Shown here: piece by piece, positions 32,059-41,794 of the stretch
Layout: each line of letters begins with the position of its first letter
Position numbering within the stretch: the stretch's first letter is position 1
Assembly (NCBI RefSeq): GCF_029624655.1
Contig: NZ_JARRSA010000012.1
Location: 50,261-114,260, forward strand
Source: Roseicyclus salinarum
Lineage (GTDB): Bacteria > Pseudomonadota > Alphaproteobacteria > Rhodobacterales > Rhodobacteraceae
Reading direction: 5' to 3'
Length of the DNA stretch: 64,000 nt
Notes under the pieces: generated by a model
What the model was told of the DNA's origin: nothing
Seen by the model: the letters and a program-made list of their open reading frames with translations, nothing else
The model's database searches: none
Made by a program: the position numbers and the translations under genes

Positions 32059-33150
32059 ATGGGTGGAAACCAGCTGACGACCGTGATCGAGGCGGTGCCG
32101 GAACCGATGCTGCATCTCGACTCCGGCGGAACGATCGTGGCATCGAACGCGGCGGCGCGCGGCCTTCTGGGCGAATGGATCCAGGGGCGGAGCTATGCGA
32201 CCGTCCTGCGCCAGCCCGCGATCCTGGGGCGGATCGAGACCGTTCAGGTCGACGGCGCACCGGGCGAGGCGCGTTTCGAGCTGGCCGACAGCGCGGGCAG
32301 CACGCAGTTCCGGGTTCGGATTTCGCCGCTGTCGCGCGACCGGGCGCAGGAGGGGCAGGGTGGCGGTGCGCGCGTTCCGCTCCTGCTGCACTTCACCGAC
32401 ATCACCCATCTGCGCGAGGCCGAGGAGATGCGGCGGGACTTCGTGGCGAACGTCAGCCACGAGCTTCGCACGCCGCTAACGGCGGTTCTCGGCTTCATCG
32501 AGACGCTGCGCGGTCCGGCGAGGGACGACGAGGCCGCGCGCGAGCGCTTCCTGTCCATCATGGAGGACGAGGCGCGGCGGATGAACCGCCTCGTCTCGGA
32601 CTTGTTGTCGTTGAGCCGGGTGGAGGCGGCGGAACGGATGCGTCCCTCGGAGATGGTGGACCTTGCCGCGGTGCTCGACGGCGCCTTCGCGGCGATCCGC
32701 CCGGCGGCGGAAGAACGTGGCAACACGCTGGAGCTGCGCAAGACAGGCTTCGGCACGGACCCGCAGGCCGGCACGCGCGCGATGATCCTCGGCGACCGCG
32801 ACCAGCTCATGCAGGTGTTCCTCAATCTCACCGAGAACGCCTTGAAATACGGCGGCCCGGACAAGCCAGTCACGGTCGCCTTGTCGCGCGAGGCGGGCAC
32901 GGGCAGCATGAAGGGCAATGTCGTGCGCGTCGACGTCATCGACCGCGGCGAAGGCCTCGACCCGCAGCACATCCCGCGGCTGACCGAGCGTTTCTACCGC
33001 GTCGACACGCACCGCAGCCGCGCGATGGGCGGCACCGGCCTGGGGCTTGCGATCGTGAAGCACATCGTGAGCCGGCACCGCGGGCGTCTGAGGATCACGA
33101 GCGAGAAGGGGCAAGGCAGCATGTTCAGCGTTCTCTTTCCGGAGGCTTGA
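32059..33150 (+). CDS. phoR: PhoR-like histidine kinase without membrane segments
   Basis: 363 residues: an N-terminal PAS domain (VIEAVPEPMLHLDSGGTIVA), then HisKA with H-box FVANVSHELRTPLTAVLGFI, N-box FLNLTENALKYGG, and G boxes with RGEGLDPQHIPRLTERFYRV and GTGLGLAIVKHIV. This is the PhoR architecture, but there is no transmembrane segment and no pst or phoB gene follows within the window, so its phosphate role is inferred. About 225 bases separate it from the divergent unknown genes. Confidence 0.82.
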   Translation: MGGNQLTTVIEAVPEPMLHLDSGGTIVASNAAARGLLGEWIQGRSYATVLRQPAILGRIETVQVDGAPGEARFELADSAGSTQFRVRISPLSRDRAQEGQGGGARVPLLLHFTDITHLREAEEMRRDFVANVSHELRTPLTAVLGFIETLRGPARDDEAARERFLSIMEDEARRMNRLVSDLLSLSRVEAAERMRPSEMVDLAAVLDGAFAAIRPAAEERGNTLELRKTGFGTDPQAGTRAMILGDRDQLMQVFLNLTENALKYGGPDKPVTVALSREAGTGSMKGNVVRVDVIDRGEGLDPQHIPRLTERFYRVDTHRSRAMGGTGLGLAIVKHIVSRHRGRLRITSEKGQGSMFSVLFPEA

Positions 33151-33182
33151 TCCGTTGCGTCCCTGCGGCGTTCAAATGGCCT

Positions 33183-33196
33183 ATAATCATGATTAT
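33183..33196. promoter_or_regulatory. 14-bp AT-rich palindrome overlapping a TATAAT
   Basis: ATAATCATGATTAT is a perfect 14-bp palindrome in otherwise GC-rich DNA, 32 bases after the phoR stop. TATAAT at 33182-33187 overlaps its left half. The only TTG-type -35 (TTGCGT, 33155-33160) is 21 bases away, longer than optimal. It could be an operator over a promoter, but no regulator is assigned. Confidence 0.4.
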
Positions 33197-33353
33197 GTTA
33201 AATAAGAAGGTGGCGCGCTTGACGCCCCTGCGGCCGGACACATGAAAGACCATCCGCAAGCGCCCGATCCTGAATGCCTTTTCCGGCTGCGCCCCCCCGG
33301 CGCGCGGAAGATGCGCAAACGCATCGGCGTGCCAACAAAACGACGCCGGGCCA

Positions 33354-33382
33354 TTCCACCGGCATGGACCGGACCGTATATT
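33354..33382 (+). promoter_or_regulatory. Candidate promoter of aroQ-luxR
   Basis: TTCCAC (33354-33359), a 17-base spacer and TATATT (33377-33382) give a sigma-70-type promoter. Its start would fall about 17 bases before the aroQ ATG at 33407, within which GAAGGGAA is the ribosome site. Motif evidence only. Confidence 0.5.
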
Positions 33383-33406
33383 GAGCGCGCGAAGGGAAAA
33401 CTGCTC

Positions 33407-33850
33407 ATGTCCATCCTGATACTGAACGGACCCAACCTGAACCTGTTGGGCACGCGGGAGCCCGGTATCTACGGCAGCGCGACACTGGCCGAGATCGAGG
33501 CCTCCTGCCATGCCATCGCCGCCGAGCTCGGGCACGAGATCGTCTGTGTGCAGTCCAACCACGAGGGCGCGATGATCGATGCCCTTCATGCCGCGGCGCG
33601 TGTCCATGACGGCGTCATCCTGAACGCCGGCGCCTACACGCATACCTCCATCGCGCTGCGCGACGCGATCGCGGCGACGGGTCTAAAAGTGATCGAACTG
33701 CACCTGTCCAACACCCATGCGCGCGAGCCGTTTCGCCACGTCTCGATGATCGCGCCGGTCTGCGCGGGCGTGATCCAGGGCTTCGGCGCCAAGGGCTACG
33801 GGCTTGCGATCCGCGCGATGGACGGACTTCTGAAAGGTGGCGGTCCGTGA
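33407..33850 (+). CDS. aroQ: Type II 3-dehydroquinate dehydratase
   Basis: 147 residues, normal length. Motifs: ILNGPNLNLLGTREPGIYG with the catalytic Tyr, QSNHEGAMIDALH, NAGAYTHTSIALRDA and ELHLSNTHAREPFRH. It dehydrates 3-dehydroquinate in the shikimate pathway as a dodecamer in studied examples. ATG 33407 was chosen over an in-frame ATG at 33242 that would add an unrelated basic N-terminus. It overlaps the regulator gene downstream through GTGA. Confidence 0.96.
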   Translation: MSILILNGPNLNLLGTREPGIYGSATLAEIEASCHAIAAELGHEIVCVQSNHEGAMIDALHAAARVHDGVILNAGAYTHTSIALRDAIAATGLKVIELHLSNTHAREPFRHVSMIAPVCAGVIQGFGAKGYGLAIRAMDGLLKGGGP

Positions 33851-34689
33851 AGGTCCTCCTGCCCTATCTCGCCATGGACAACGTGGACGAGCTTTGGGCG
33901 CATCACACGCGCGTGATGGCCGATTTCGGCTTCGACAGGCTGTTCTACGCCTTCAACGCGTTCCGCGGCGCGGGCCTTTACGACAATCCCGAGGACGCTC
34001 TCGTCCTGACCAACATGCCGACGGACTACATCGAGGCCTATGTCGGTGGCGGCATGTTCCGTGACGGCGTCATGATGCGTTGGGCGATCGGGAACACCGG
34101 CGCGGCGAGCTGGCGCGAGGTCTACCGCGAGATGTCCTCGGTGCCGCCGACCAGCGGCGAGCGCGCGTTGCGCGAGCTGAACGAGCGGCACGGCATCGTC
34201 GCGGGTTACACGATCAGTTTTCCCATGGCGATCAAGAACGCGAATGCAGGCATCGGCATGGCCGTCCGTCAGGGCATGACGCAGGACGACGCCGATGCGA
34301 TCTGGGCCGAGCATGGCACCGAAATCATGATCATCAACCATGTCGCGCACCTGTGCATCCTGCAGCTGCCGGCCGAGGGCCAGCAAAGGCTTCTGACGCC
34401 CCGGCAGGCCGAGGTCCTCGAACTGGTGGCCGACGGCAAGACGATGCAGGACATCGCGCTGCTGCTGGGGCGCAACGTCGCCACCATCGAGAAGCACCTG
34501 CGCGGCGCACGCGACGCGCTCGGGGTCGAGACGACGGCGCAGGCCGTGCGCAAGGCGTCGATCCTGAACCAGATCTTCCGGCTCGATCGCGGCAGCCGCA
34601 GCGGCGACGCGGCGCGCCGGCCGCAGTTGTCGGGCGCGGTCTCGAACGCGCGTGAGGCCCCCCGGCGGCCGTCGGCGCCCTCAAGGTAA
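33847..34689 (+). CDS. LuxR-type regulator with autoinducer-binding-like domain
   Basis: 280 residues, GTG start overlapping the aroQ stop (GTGA), with AGGTGG upstream. Residues about 15-165 resemble the autoinducer-binding domain (DYIEAYVGGGMFRDGVMMRW, then ASWREVY, with the conserved Tyr/Asp/Trp spacing partly kept but Gly after the Asp). Residues about 185-250 form the LuxR helix-turn-helix (LTPRQAEVLELVADGKTMQD, then GRNVATIEKHLRGARDALGV). The tail is basic and proline-rich. No luxI gene is in the window, so it is a LuxR solo; the ligand is unknown. Confidence 0.85.
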   Translation: MKVLLPYLAMDNVDELWAHHTRVMADFGFDRLFYAFNAFRGAGLYDNPEDALVLTNMPTDYIEAYVGGGMFRDGVMMRWAIGNTGAASWREVYREMSSVPPTSGERALRELNERHGIVAGYTISFPMAIKNANAGIGMAVRQGMTQDDADAIWAEHGTEIMIINHVAHLCILQLPAEGQQRLLTPRQAEVLELVADGKTMQDIALLLGRNVATIEKHLRGARDALGVETTAQAVRKASILNQIFRLDRGSRSGDAARRPQLSGAVSNAREAPRRPSAPSR

Positions 34690-35021
34690 GGGAATCCCCA
34701 CTACACGGTCGCCCTGATTCTGCGTCACCAATCAGATGTTCCGCGAGTGATGGCAATTGCAGCCAGGAACCCGGGCTTGGGGGCGGCTTTTTTCCGTCCC
34801 GACGCCCGCACCCGGCTTCATTGGGTGGTTGGCGGCACGGCGGCGTGTTTTTTTGCCGCCGTCGCCGTCAGATTTGTCGGGAACCGGACTGTCCCAATCG
34901 GTCCGTAGTCCTTGTTCCGGCGGCGTCGCCGTGTCCCTCGGCGACGCCGCATCCTTCTTGAGCAGCGGCATTTTCAGGAATTGGCGGCGGCTTGCCCTTG
35001 GGCGGCGGGTGCGCGCAAACG
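34690..35021. other. Gene-poor interval with strong hairpins
   Basis: No credible gene seen. It contains a perfect 12-bp hairpin GCGGCGTCGCCG-TGTCCCT-CGGCGACGCCGC at 34920-34950, an 8-bp hairpin ACGGCGGC/GCCGCCGT at 34837-34862 whose loop holds seven T, and another T-run after GGGGGCGGC near 34789. These may end the aroQ-luxR transcript. A 79-codon minus frame (34732-34971) lacks a ribosome site and is not called. Confidence 0.5.
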
Positions 35022-35052
35022 AAAAACGCGGGGCAGATGTCCCTGCCCCGCG
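35022..35052 (-). terminator. Intrinsic terminator of rpsB-tsf
   Basis: Perfect 10-bp stem CGCGGGGCAG/CTGCCCCGCG (35027-35036 with 35043-35052), loop of 6; read on the minus strand it is followed by TTTTTCG. It lies 37 bases past the tsf stop. Confidence 0.88.
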
Positions 35053-35089
35053 CCATTCTCTTTCGCGTTGTCGCGGAAGCCCTCGCGCG

Positions 35090-35965
35090 TCAGCCCTTGA
35101 CGGCCTTCGCGACCTCGGCTGCGAAATCCTCTTTCTCGACGACGATGCCCTCGCCCACCTCGAGCCGGACGAAGCCCGTGATCGAGACGCCGGCTTCCTT
35201 GGCGGCGGCTGCGACGGTGAGGTCGGGATTGACGACGAACTGCTGGTTCAGAAGCGTGATCTCGGCGAGATACTTCTTCATCCGGCCTTCGATCATCTTC
35301 TCGATCACCTGCTCCGGCTTGCCGGATTCGCGGGCGATGTCCATCTGCACGCTGCGCTCCTTCTCGACGATCGCGGGGTCGAGATCGCCCTCGTCGAGGG
35401 CGGCGGGGTTCACGGCGGCGACATGCATCGCGACCTGGCGGGCGAAGGCGTCGTCACCGCCCGTGAAGGACACGAGGACGCCGATCTTGCCCATTCCGGG
35501 CGCGGCGGCGTTGTGCGTGTAGGACACGACGTTCTCGCCCGAAAGCTTCGCCATGCGGCGCAGCGACATGTTTTCGCCGATCTTTGCGATGGCGTCGGTC
35601 AGGACCGTGTCGACGGGCTTGCCGCCGACTTCGGCGGTGCGCAGCTGCTCGACATCGTCCACCGACAGCGCGGCTTCGGCGATGCTGGCGACCATGGCCT
35701 GGAACTCGGCGTTCTTGGCGACGAAGTCGGTCTCGGAGTTCACCTCGACCGCGACGGCGGTGCCGTCCGCGGTGGCGACGGCCACGAGGCCCTCGGCGGC
35801 GGTGCGGCCCGATTTCTTGGCGGCCTTCGCCAGACCCTTGGTGCGCAGCCAGTCGACGGCCGCCTCCATGTCGCCATCGGTCTCGGTCAGCGCCTTCTTG
35901 GCGTCCATCATGCCTGCGCCGGTGCTTTCGCGCAGGTCCTTCACCATTGCAGCGGTAATCGCCAT
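35090..35965 (-). CDS. tsf: Elongation factor Ts
   Basis: 291 residues. The N-terminal UBA-like and core motifs are clear: [20 protein letters not shown], the TDFV motif in [15 protein letters not shown], and the C-terminal [16 protein letters not shown]-Ts recycles EF-Tu-GDP. ATG 35965 has AGGAGA upstream; a GTG-type extension to 35992 is rejected. It follows rpsB, as in most bacteria. Confidence 0.97.
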   Translation of the reverse strand: MAITAAMVKDLRESTGAGMMDAKKALTETDGDMEAAVDWLRTKGLAKAAKKSGRTAAEGLVAVATADGTAVAVEVNSETDFVAKNAEFQAMVASIAEAALSVDDVEQLRTAEVGGKPVDTVLTDAIAKIGENMSLRRMAKLSGENVVSYTHNAAAPGMGKIGVLVSFTGGDDAFARQVAMHVAAVNPAALDEGDLDPAIVEKERSVQMDIARESGKPEQVIEKMIEGRMKKYLAEITLLNQQFVVNPDLTVAAAAKEAGVSITGFVRLEVGEGIVVEKEDFAAEVAKAVKG

Positions 35966-36083
35966 GGTCGGTCTCCTGATTGGTCTTACCACGGGCCGGG
36001 CCTGACGGCCGGCCCCTTTTAATCATGGGCCGGGAATTACCCCGGCCCGCGTGTCAGATCCGTGACGGCAGCGCCGACGGCCC

Positions 36084-36884
36084 TCAGGCCTCGGCGTCGG
36101 TCTTCGCCTCGGCGGCCTCGGGCGCGGCCTCGGGCTCGAGCGCCTCTTCGACCTGGGCCTCCTCGAAGGCGCCGATGTCGACGCCTGCGGTCTCCATCTG
36201 GGCCGACATGCCGTCGAGCGCCGCGCGGCTCACGAGGTCGCAGTAGAGCGAGATCGCACGGGCCGCGTCGTCGTTGCCGGGGATGATGTAGTCGACGCCG
36301 TCGGGCGAGCAGTTGGTGTCGACAACGGCCACCACCGGGATGCCGAGCTTGCGGGCCTCGGCGATGGCGAGGTCTTCCTTGTTGACGTCGATCACGAAGA
36401 TCAGGTCGGGAAGGCCGCCCATTTCGCGGATGCCGCCCAGCGAGGCCTGCAGCTTCTGCTGGTCACGCTCCATGCCGAGGCGCTCCTTCTTGGTCAGGCC
36501 CTCGAGGCCCTCCTCGAAGCGCTTGTCGATCTCCTTCAGACGCGAGATCGAGTTCGACACGGTCTTCCAGTTGGTGAGCGTGCCGCCCAGCCAGCGGTGG
36601 TTCATGTAGTATTGCGCGCAACGCTCGGCGGCGTCGGCGATCGGCTTCTGCGCCTGGCGCTTGGTGCCCACGAAGAGGATGCGGCCGCCCTTGGCCACCG
36701 TCTCGCGGATCACGTTGAGAGCCTGGTCCAGCAGCTCGACTGTCTGCGTCAGGTCGAGAATGTGGATGCCGTTGCGGTCGCCGTAGATGTACGGAGCCAT
36801 CCGCGGGTTCCAGCGCTGCGTCTGGTGACCGAAGTGAACGCCAGCTTCGAGAAGCTGACGCATGGAGAAATCGGGGAGCGCCAT
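36084..36884 (-). CDS. rpsB: Ribosomal protein S2
   Basis: 266 residues. Family motifs: [69 protein letters not shown] and [15 protein letters not shown]. The C-terminus is a 30-residue acidic Glu/Ala-rich tail, longer than in E. coli. ATG 36884 has an AGGAC site. The promoter candidate at 37024-37052 and a 5'-leader hairpin (36975-36993) precede it; tsf follows. Confidence 0.97.
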   Translation of the reverse strand: MALPDFSMRQLLEAGVHFGHQTQRWNPRMAPYIYGDRNGIHILDLTQTVELLDQALNVIRETVAKGGRILFVGTKRQAQKPIADAAERCAQYYMNHRWLGGTLTNWKTVSNSISRLKEIDKRFEEGLEGLTKKERLGMERDQQKLQASLGGIREMGGLPDLIFVIDVNKEDLAIAEARKLGIPVVAVVDTNCSPDGVDYIIPGNDDAARAISLYCDLVSRAALDGMSAQMETAGVDIGAFEEAQVEEALEPEAAPEAAEAKTDAEA

Positions 36885-37023
36885 GTCCTGTCCTTTCCGG
36901 TTTCGCGCCTCGGCGGAGGTTTTGAAGACGCCGGGCGTCCAAGGGACGATCCGGGGCCTCAACCGGTGGACGCTGCGGGGATGTCTCCCCCGCAGGCCCG
37001 CCTCCGCCTGTGAGATGAGCGCG

Positions 37024-37052
37024 CCATTAGGGGGTTTTGGGGGGAATGGCAA
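37024..37052 (-). promoter_or_regulatory. Candidate promoter of rpsB-tsf
   Basis: On the minus strand TTGCCA (37047-37052), a 17-base spacer and TAATGG (37024-37029). The transcript would start near 37017 and have about 130 bases of leader, with a GCGGGG/CCCCGC hairpin at 36975-36993. The leader could carry S2 autoregulation, but that is not shown. Confidence 0.55.
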
Positions 37053-37128
37053 GTCCCCTGCCCCGGATGCGTGGCCTGGACCCTGCCGGGCACGGATGCC
37101 CGCCCGCGCGCGGGACCGCGGCGTCGGA

Positions 37129-37186
37129 GGGGGCGCTGCCCCCGCGCCTTGCGGCGCTCCCCCGGAGTTTTTCGGCAAGGATGAAG
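37129..37186 (+). repeat. Dispersed hairpin element, copy C
   Basis: Hairpin GGGGGC-GCT-GCCCCC (37129-37143), a second stem GCGCC-TTGC-GGCGC (37144-37157), then TCCCCCGGAG, TTTTTCG and GCAAGGATGAAG ending at 37186. ATG 37181 opens a 15-codon frame ending at 37228, 10 bases before psuK. Confidence 0.85.
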
Positions 37187-37238
37187 CGGGGGACCGGCGC
37201 ACTGGACGGCGCCGTCCGGGGCGGCTAGAGGCCGGGGC

Positions 37239-38132
37239 ATGAGCGCACGCCCCGACATCCTGTGCATCGGTTCCGTCCTGTGGGACGTGATCGGCCGCGC
37301 GCCCGTGGCGATGCAGGCGGGCCATGACCGTCCCGGACGCATCATGCGCCTGCCGGGGGGCGTGGCCCTCAACATCGCCGTGACGCTGAGGCGCTTCGAC
37401 CTGACGCCCGCGCTTCTGACGGTGGTGGGCGACGATCCCGACGGGCGCGACCTGCTGGCGGAATGCGGGCGGATGGGCCTCGTGACCGAGCATGTGCTGG
37501 TGGACGGCGACCTGCCGACCGACCGCTACATGGCCATAGAGGGGGCGGGCGAGCTGGTCGCCGCGATCGCGGATGCCCATTCGCTGGAGCGTGCGGGCGC
37601 GCGCATCCTCTCGCCGCTGAGCGACGGGCGCCTCGGCACGTCCGGCGCGCCCTACCGGGGCGCCATCGCGATCGACGGGAACCTCACGCAGGAGACCCTC
37701 GCCGAGATCGCGGCGAGCCCGGCCTTCGCGGAGGCCGACCTGCGCCTCGTGCCGGCGAGCCCGGGCAAGGCGGAGCGGCTCAGGCCGCTTCTGGGGCATC
37801 CGCGCGCGACGCTCTACGTCAATCGTGAGGAGGCCGCCCTGATCGCGGGCGTGGCCTGCGCCAGCGCCGAGGACGGCGCGCGGGCGCTTCATGCCGCCGG
37901 CGCGCGCCGCGTGGTGGTGACGAATGGCGGCGGCGAGGCGGTGAAGGCGGACGCTGAGGGCCTGTGGCGCGCGACGCCGCGGGCGGTCGTGGCCCGGCGC
38001 ATCACGGGTGCCGGCGACACGTTCATGGCGGCGCACATCGCCGCGGAGTTGCGCGGCCTGGGACGGCAGGAGGCGCTGGAGGCGGCGGCGAAGGCGGCGG
38101 CCGACTATGTTGCGGAGGAAGACGATGCATGA
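37239..38132 (+). CDS. psuK: PfkB-family kinase, probable pseudouridine kinase
   Basis: 297 residues. The PfkB N-terminal signature ([15 protein letters not shown], then [18 protein letters not shown]) and the C-terminal signature with the catalytic Asp ([17 protein letters not shown]) are present. Pairing with psuG, whose ATG lies 8 bases inside this gene, points to pseudouridine 5'-phosphorylation for catabolism of RNA-derived pseudouridine. The internal FATTY nucleobase-specific region is not diagnostic by eye, so specificity rests on context. Confidence 0.88.
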   Translation: MSARPDILCIGSVLWDVIGRAPVAMQAGHDRPGRIMRLPGGVALNIAVTLRRFDLTPALLTVVGDDPDGRDLLAECGRMGLVTEHVLVDGDLPTDRYMAIEGAGELVAAIADAHSLERAGARILSPLSDGRLGTSGAPYRGAIAIDGNLTQETLAEIAASPAFAEADLRLVPASPGKAERLRPLLGHPRATLYVNREEAALIAGVACASAEDGARALHAAGARRVVVTNGGGEAVKADAEGLWRATPRAVVARRITGAGDTFMAAHIAAELRGLGRQEALEAAAKAAADYVAEEDDA

Positions 38133-39033
38133 CCTGATCGAGCCGTCGCCCGAGGTCGCGGCGGCGCTGGAGGCGGGCGCGCCGGTGGTGGCGCTCGAAT
38201 CGACCATCATCACGCACGGAATGCCCTGGCCCCGGAACCTCGAGACCGCGCGCGCCGTCGAGGACGCGGTGCGTGCCGAAGGCGCGGTGCCGGCCACGAT
38301 GGCGGTGACGGGCGGCCGGATCCGGGCGGGGATGGACGCCGCGGCGCTGGAGGGGCTGGCGCGGGCGCGCGACGTGGCCAAGCTGAGCCGGGCGGACCTT
38401 GCGGTCTGCCTCGCCACCGGCGGCACCGGCGCCACGACGGTCGCTGCCACCATGATCGCTGCGCGCCTCGCGGGGATCGAGGTCTTCGCCACGGGCGGCA
38501 TCGGCGGCGTGCATCGCGGCGCGGAGGAGAGTTTCGACATCTCGGCCGACCTGCAGGAACTGGCGCAGACCCCGGTGAGCGTCGTCGCGGCCGGGGCCAA
38601 GGCGATCCTCGATCTGCCCAAGACGCTGGAAGTGCTGGAGACGCTGGGCGTGCCGGTCATCGCGGTCGGGCAGGATGCCTTTCCCGCCTTCTGGTCGCGC
38701 GACAGCGGCCTTGCGGCGCCCCTGAGGCTGGACGACGCGGGCCGGATCGCCGAAGCCCATGCCCTGCGGCGAAGGCTGGGCCTTCCCGGCGGGCAGCTCG
38801 TGGCCAACCCGATCCCGGCCGAGGCGGAAATCCCGGCCGAGGTCCTGAAGCCCCTGATCGCCAAGGCGCAGGCGGCGGCGCTGGCCGAGGGCGCGACCGG
38901 CAAGGCGGTCACGCCCTTCCTTCTGCAGAGGCTTTTCGAGCTGACCGAGGGGCGCACCCTGGAGGCCAACATCGCCCTCGTCCTGAACAATGCGCGGCTT
39001 GCGGCGCGCATCGCGCGCGCGATGGCACGCTGA
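38125..39033 (+). CDS. psuG: Pseudouridine-5'-phosphate glycosidase
   Basis: 302 residues. The PsuG signature is strong: [20 protein letters not shown], the GTTVAATM... region ([20 protein letters not shown]), [20 protein letters not shown] with the catalytic Lys region [20 protein letters not shown], and VANPIP near the C-terminus. It cleaves pseudouridine-5'-phosphate to uracil and ribose-5-phosphate. ATGCATGA overlap with psuK implies coupled translation. Confidence 0.95.
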   Translation: MHDLIEPSPEVAAALEAGAPVVALESTIITHGMPWPRNLETARAVEDAVRAEGAVPATMAVTGGRIRAGMDAAALEGLARARDVAKLSRADLAVCLATGGTGATTVAATMIAARLAGIEVFATGGIGGVHRGAEESFDISADLQELAQTPVSVVAAGAKAILDLPKTLEVLETLGVPVIAVGQDAFPAFWSRDSGLAAPLRLDDAGRIAEAHALRRRLGLPGGQLVANPIPAEAEIPAEVLKPLIAKAQAAALAEGATGKAVTPFLLQRLFELTEGRTLEANIALVLNNARLAARIARAMAR

Positions 39034-39118
39034 GCGGGCGACGGGGCCCGCCATGCTTGTGCGGGCGCGCGCCGCTGACTAGATAAGAGACGACGGACGG
39101 CCGAGACACCACACCGAC

Positions 39119-39829
39119 ATGCAACTGCCCGAGACGCCCCCGCCCCCGAAACGCGGCCTGCTTGCCGGGCTCAGGTCGAGCTTTCTGACCGGCCTGATCG
39201 TGATCACGCCGATCGGCGTGACGATCTGGCTGATCTGGACCCTCACGGGGTGGATCGACGGCTGGGTGCTTCCGCTGATCCCGAACGCCTACAACCCGGT
39301 CAATCTGATCCGCGACTACACCGGCATCGAGATCAACATCCGCGGCTTCGGCGTGGTGACGTTCATCCTGTTCACGCTGCTGGTGGGCTGGGTCGCGAAG
39401 GGCATCATCGGTCGGTCGCTGATCTTGTGGGCGGAAAGCCTTGTCCTGTCGATCCCGCTGATCCGGACCCTCTATTCGGGGCTGAAGCAGATCGTGGAGA
39501 CCGTGCTGGCGCAGGGGCAGCAGAATTTCGACAAGGCCTGCCTCGTGGAATACCCGCGCCGCGGCATGTGGGCCATCGCCTTCATCTCCACCCATGCCAA
39601 GGGCGAGATCGCGCGGCGGCACGGCACGCAGGAGATGGTGTCGGTCTTCCTGCCCACGACGCCCAACCCGACCTCGGGCTTCCTCTTGTTCGTTCCGCGC
39701 AAGGACGTGGTCATCCTCGACATGACGGTGGAGGATGCGGCCAAGCTGATCATCTCGGCCGGCCTCGTCTATCCCAGCGAGGACGATCCCTCGAAGCCGC
39801 CGCAGAAGGTGCCGGAAGCGGCGGAATGA
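39119..39829 (+). CDS. DUF502 membrane protein
   Basis: 236 residues with two transmembrane helices ([20 protein letters not shown] and [20 protein letters not shown]), then a soluble part with the conserved [35 protein letters not shown] and [20 protein letters not shown]. This is the DUF502 pattern. Inner-membrane protein of unknown function, widespread in alphaproteobacteria. It converges with the binding-protein gene. Confidence 0.9.
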   Translation: MQLPETPPPPKRGLLAGLRSSFLTGLIVITPIGVTIWLIWTLTGWIDGWVLPLIPNAYNPVNLIRDYTGIEINIRGFGVVTFILFTLLVGWVAKGIIGRSLILWAESLVLSIPLIRTLYSGLKQIVETVLAQGQQNFDKACLVEYPRRGMWAIAFISTHAKGEIARRHGTQEMVSVFLPTTPNPTSGFLLFVPRKDVVILDMTVEDAAKLIISAGLVYPSEDDPSKPPQKVPEAAE

Positions 39830-39872
39830 TCGCGCGGGCGGCGTGCCCGGCGGGCGGGCCCGGCCGGACGCC

Positions 39873-41714
39873 CTACTCCACCCACCACACGTCTGGCTGC
39901 CAGCCGATCCAGTCGCCGTAGATCGGGATCGTGTCGGGATAGCGAAGCTCGGCGTTATGGGCGATGCGCGCGATGGGGTTGTACCAGAACGGCACGACGT
40001 AGCGCCCGGAGATGAGCGCGCGGTCGAGGGCGCGCACGGCGGCGAGGTAGTCGTCCTGGCTGTCGGAGGTCAGCATCCGGTCGATCATCGCCTCGATCGC
40101 CGGGTTGCAGGCCCCCATGAGATTGCGCGAGCCGGGCGTGTCGGCCATGTCGCATCCCCAGTAGAGCCGCTGCTCGTTGCCGGGCGACAGCGACAGGCCG
40201 CGGGAATAGGTGGTCATGTCGAAGTCGAAGGCGTCCGTCCGCTCGCGATACTGCGCGGAATCCACGCTCGTGACCGCGGGGCGGATGCCGATGCGCTCCA
40301 GCGCCTCGACATAGATGCTCACGATGGCCTCGTTCTCGGAGGATCCGTTCTGCAGCAGGATCTCGAAGGTGAATGGCGTGCCGTCGGGACGGGTCATGAC
40401 GCCCTCCTCGACCGTGTAGCCGGCCTCCTCCATCAGCCTCAGCGCCTCGGCGATGCCCGCGCGGTTGCGCTCGGAGCCGTCGGAGACGGGAAGCGCGTAG
40501 CCCTCCAGCGCGCCGGGCAGAAGATCGTCCGCGAAGGGCGCGAGAAACTCCGCCACCCGCCCCTCGGCGGGGCCTTCGCGCATCCCCAGCGGCGAGTTGG
40601 AGAAGTAGGACGTGATCCGGGGCTCCGTGCCGCCGTTCAGCGTCTGGTTGACGAACTCGAAGTTGAAGGCCTGGATCATCGCCTCGCGCACGCGCCAATC
40701 CGCGAAGGCGTCGGCGCGGGTGTTCATCACGAGGCCCGTGATCCCCGAGGGCCGCTGGTGCGGGATCTCCGACAGGACCACCTCGCCCGCGCGGGCACGG
40801 GGAAAGTCGTAGCGCGTCGCCCAGTCGGCGGCGTTGGTTTCCCGGATCGTCGTGATGATCCCGCTCGTGAAGGCCTCGAACATCGCGGTTCCGTCGGCGA
40901 AGAACTCCATCCGGATCTCGTCGATGTTGTTCGTGCCGCGGCGGAACGGCAGGTCCGCGCCCCAGTAGTCGGGATCGCGGCGAAGCGAGACGAAGCGTCC
41001 CGCCTCGAAGTCGTCGACGACGTAGGGCCCCGTCGCGATCGGAACCACGTCGAGGCCGCTTTCCGCGAAATCGACGCCCTCCCATTGCGCGGCCTTCAGG
41101 ATCGGCCGCAGGCCCATGATCAGCGCAAGTTCGCGGTCGGGTTCGGTGAAGGTGATGCGCACCGAACGTTCGCCCGTGGCCCCGATCGAGGCGACCTGTG
41201 TCCAGGCGTTCAGGTAGCGCGGGTGCCCCTCGGTGCCGAGGGTCTCGTAGGACCAGATCACGTCCTCGACCGTGACCGGGCTTCCGTCCGAAAACCGTGC
41301 TTCGGGGCGGAGCGTGAACTCCACCCACATGTGGTCCGGATCGACCTCGAGCGATTCGGCGAGAAGGCCGTAGAGCGTGAAGGGCTCGCCCCAGGACCGG
41401 CCCATCAGCGATTCGTAGGCGAGGAAACGCAACTGCCACGGAACCGAGCCGCGCCGGATGTGCGGATTGAGGCTGTCGAAGGATCCGACCTCGCCCGTCA
41501 CGATACGTCCGCCGGTCGGCGCGTCGGGATTGACGTAAGGCAGATGCTCGTAATCGGGTGGAAGCGCGGGATCACCATACATGGCGATTCCGTGCGCGGC
41601 TTGCGCCATCACTTGTGCCGGAAACCATGCCGCAGCGCCGATCGCGGCCGCGGTCAGCGCGCGGCGTAACCCGTTGCGGCACTGGGCGAAAGCCATGAAA
41701 CAATCCGTCGGCAT
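39873..41714 (-). CDS. YejA-like extracellular solute-binding protein (family 5)
   Basis: 613 residues with a signal peptide (LRRALTAAAIGAAAWFPAQV, cleavage near AQA). The mature start HGIAMYGDPALPPDYEHLPY, VNPDAPTGGRI and the later FNFEFVNQTLNGG, YFSNSPL, RDPDYWG segments resemble YejA, the binding protein of the microcin C/oligopeptide ABC importer. No yejB/E/F gene lies nearby, so it is an orphan here. ATG 41714 versus ATG 41696 cannot be decided; neither has a good ribosome site. Confidence 0.87.
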   Translation of the reverse strand: MPTDCFMAFAQCRNGLRRALTAAAIGAAAWFPAQVMAQAAHGIAMYGDPALPPDYEHLPYVNPDAPTGGRIVTGEVGSFDSLNPHIRRGSVPWQLRFLAYESLMGRSWGEPFTLYGLLAESLEVDPDHMWVEFTLRPEARFSDGSPVTVEDVIWSYETLGTEGHPRYLNAWTQVASIGATGERSVRITFTEPDRELALIMGLRPILKAAQWEGVDFAESGLDVVPIATGPYVVDDFEAGRFVSLRRDPDYWGADLPFRRGTNNIDEIRMEFFADGTAMFEAFTSGIITTIRETNAADWATRYDFPRARAGEVVLSEIPHQRPSGITGLVMNTRADAFADWRVREAMIQAFNFEFVNQTLNGGTEPRITSYFSNSPLGMREGPAEGRVAEFLAPFADDLLPGALEGYALPVSDGSERNRAGIAEALRLMEEAGYTVEEGVMTRPDGTPFTFEILLQNGSSENEAIVSIYVEALERIGIRPAVTSVDSAQYRERTDAFDFDMTTYSRGLSLSPGNEQRLYWGCDMADTPGSRNLMGACNPAIEAMIDRMLTSDSQDDYLAAVRALDRALISGRYVVPFWYNPIARIAHNAELRYPDTIPIYGDWIGWQPDVWWVE

Positions 41715-41794
41715 CTGCGAACAATCCTCTCGAGCCCAGGTTCTGCCATTTCGCGGACGCTATCCGGGCAAACGAGGGCAATGCAACTTTTCGG

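Noticed and set aside
34732..34971. 79-codon minus frame downstream of tsf
   Set aside because: No ribosome site, basic and proline-rich composition, and it contains the perfect hairpin, so it is more likely noncoding.
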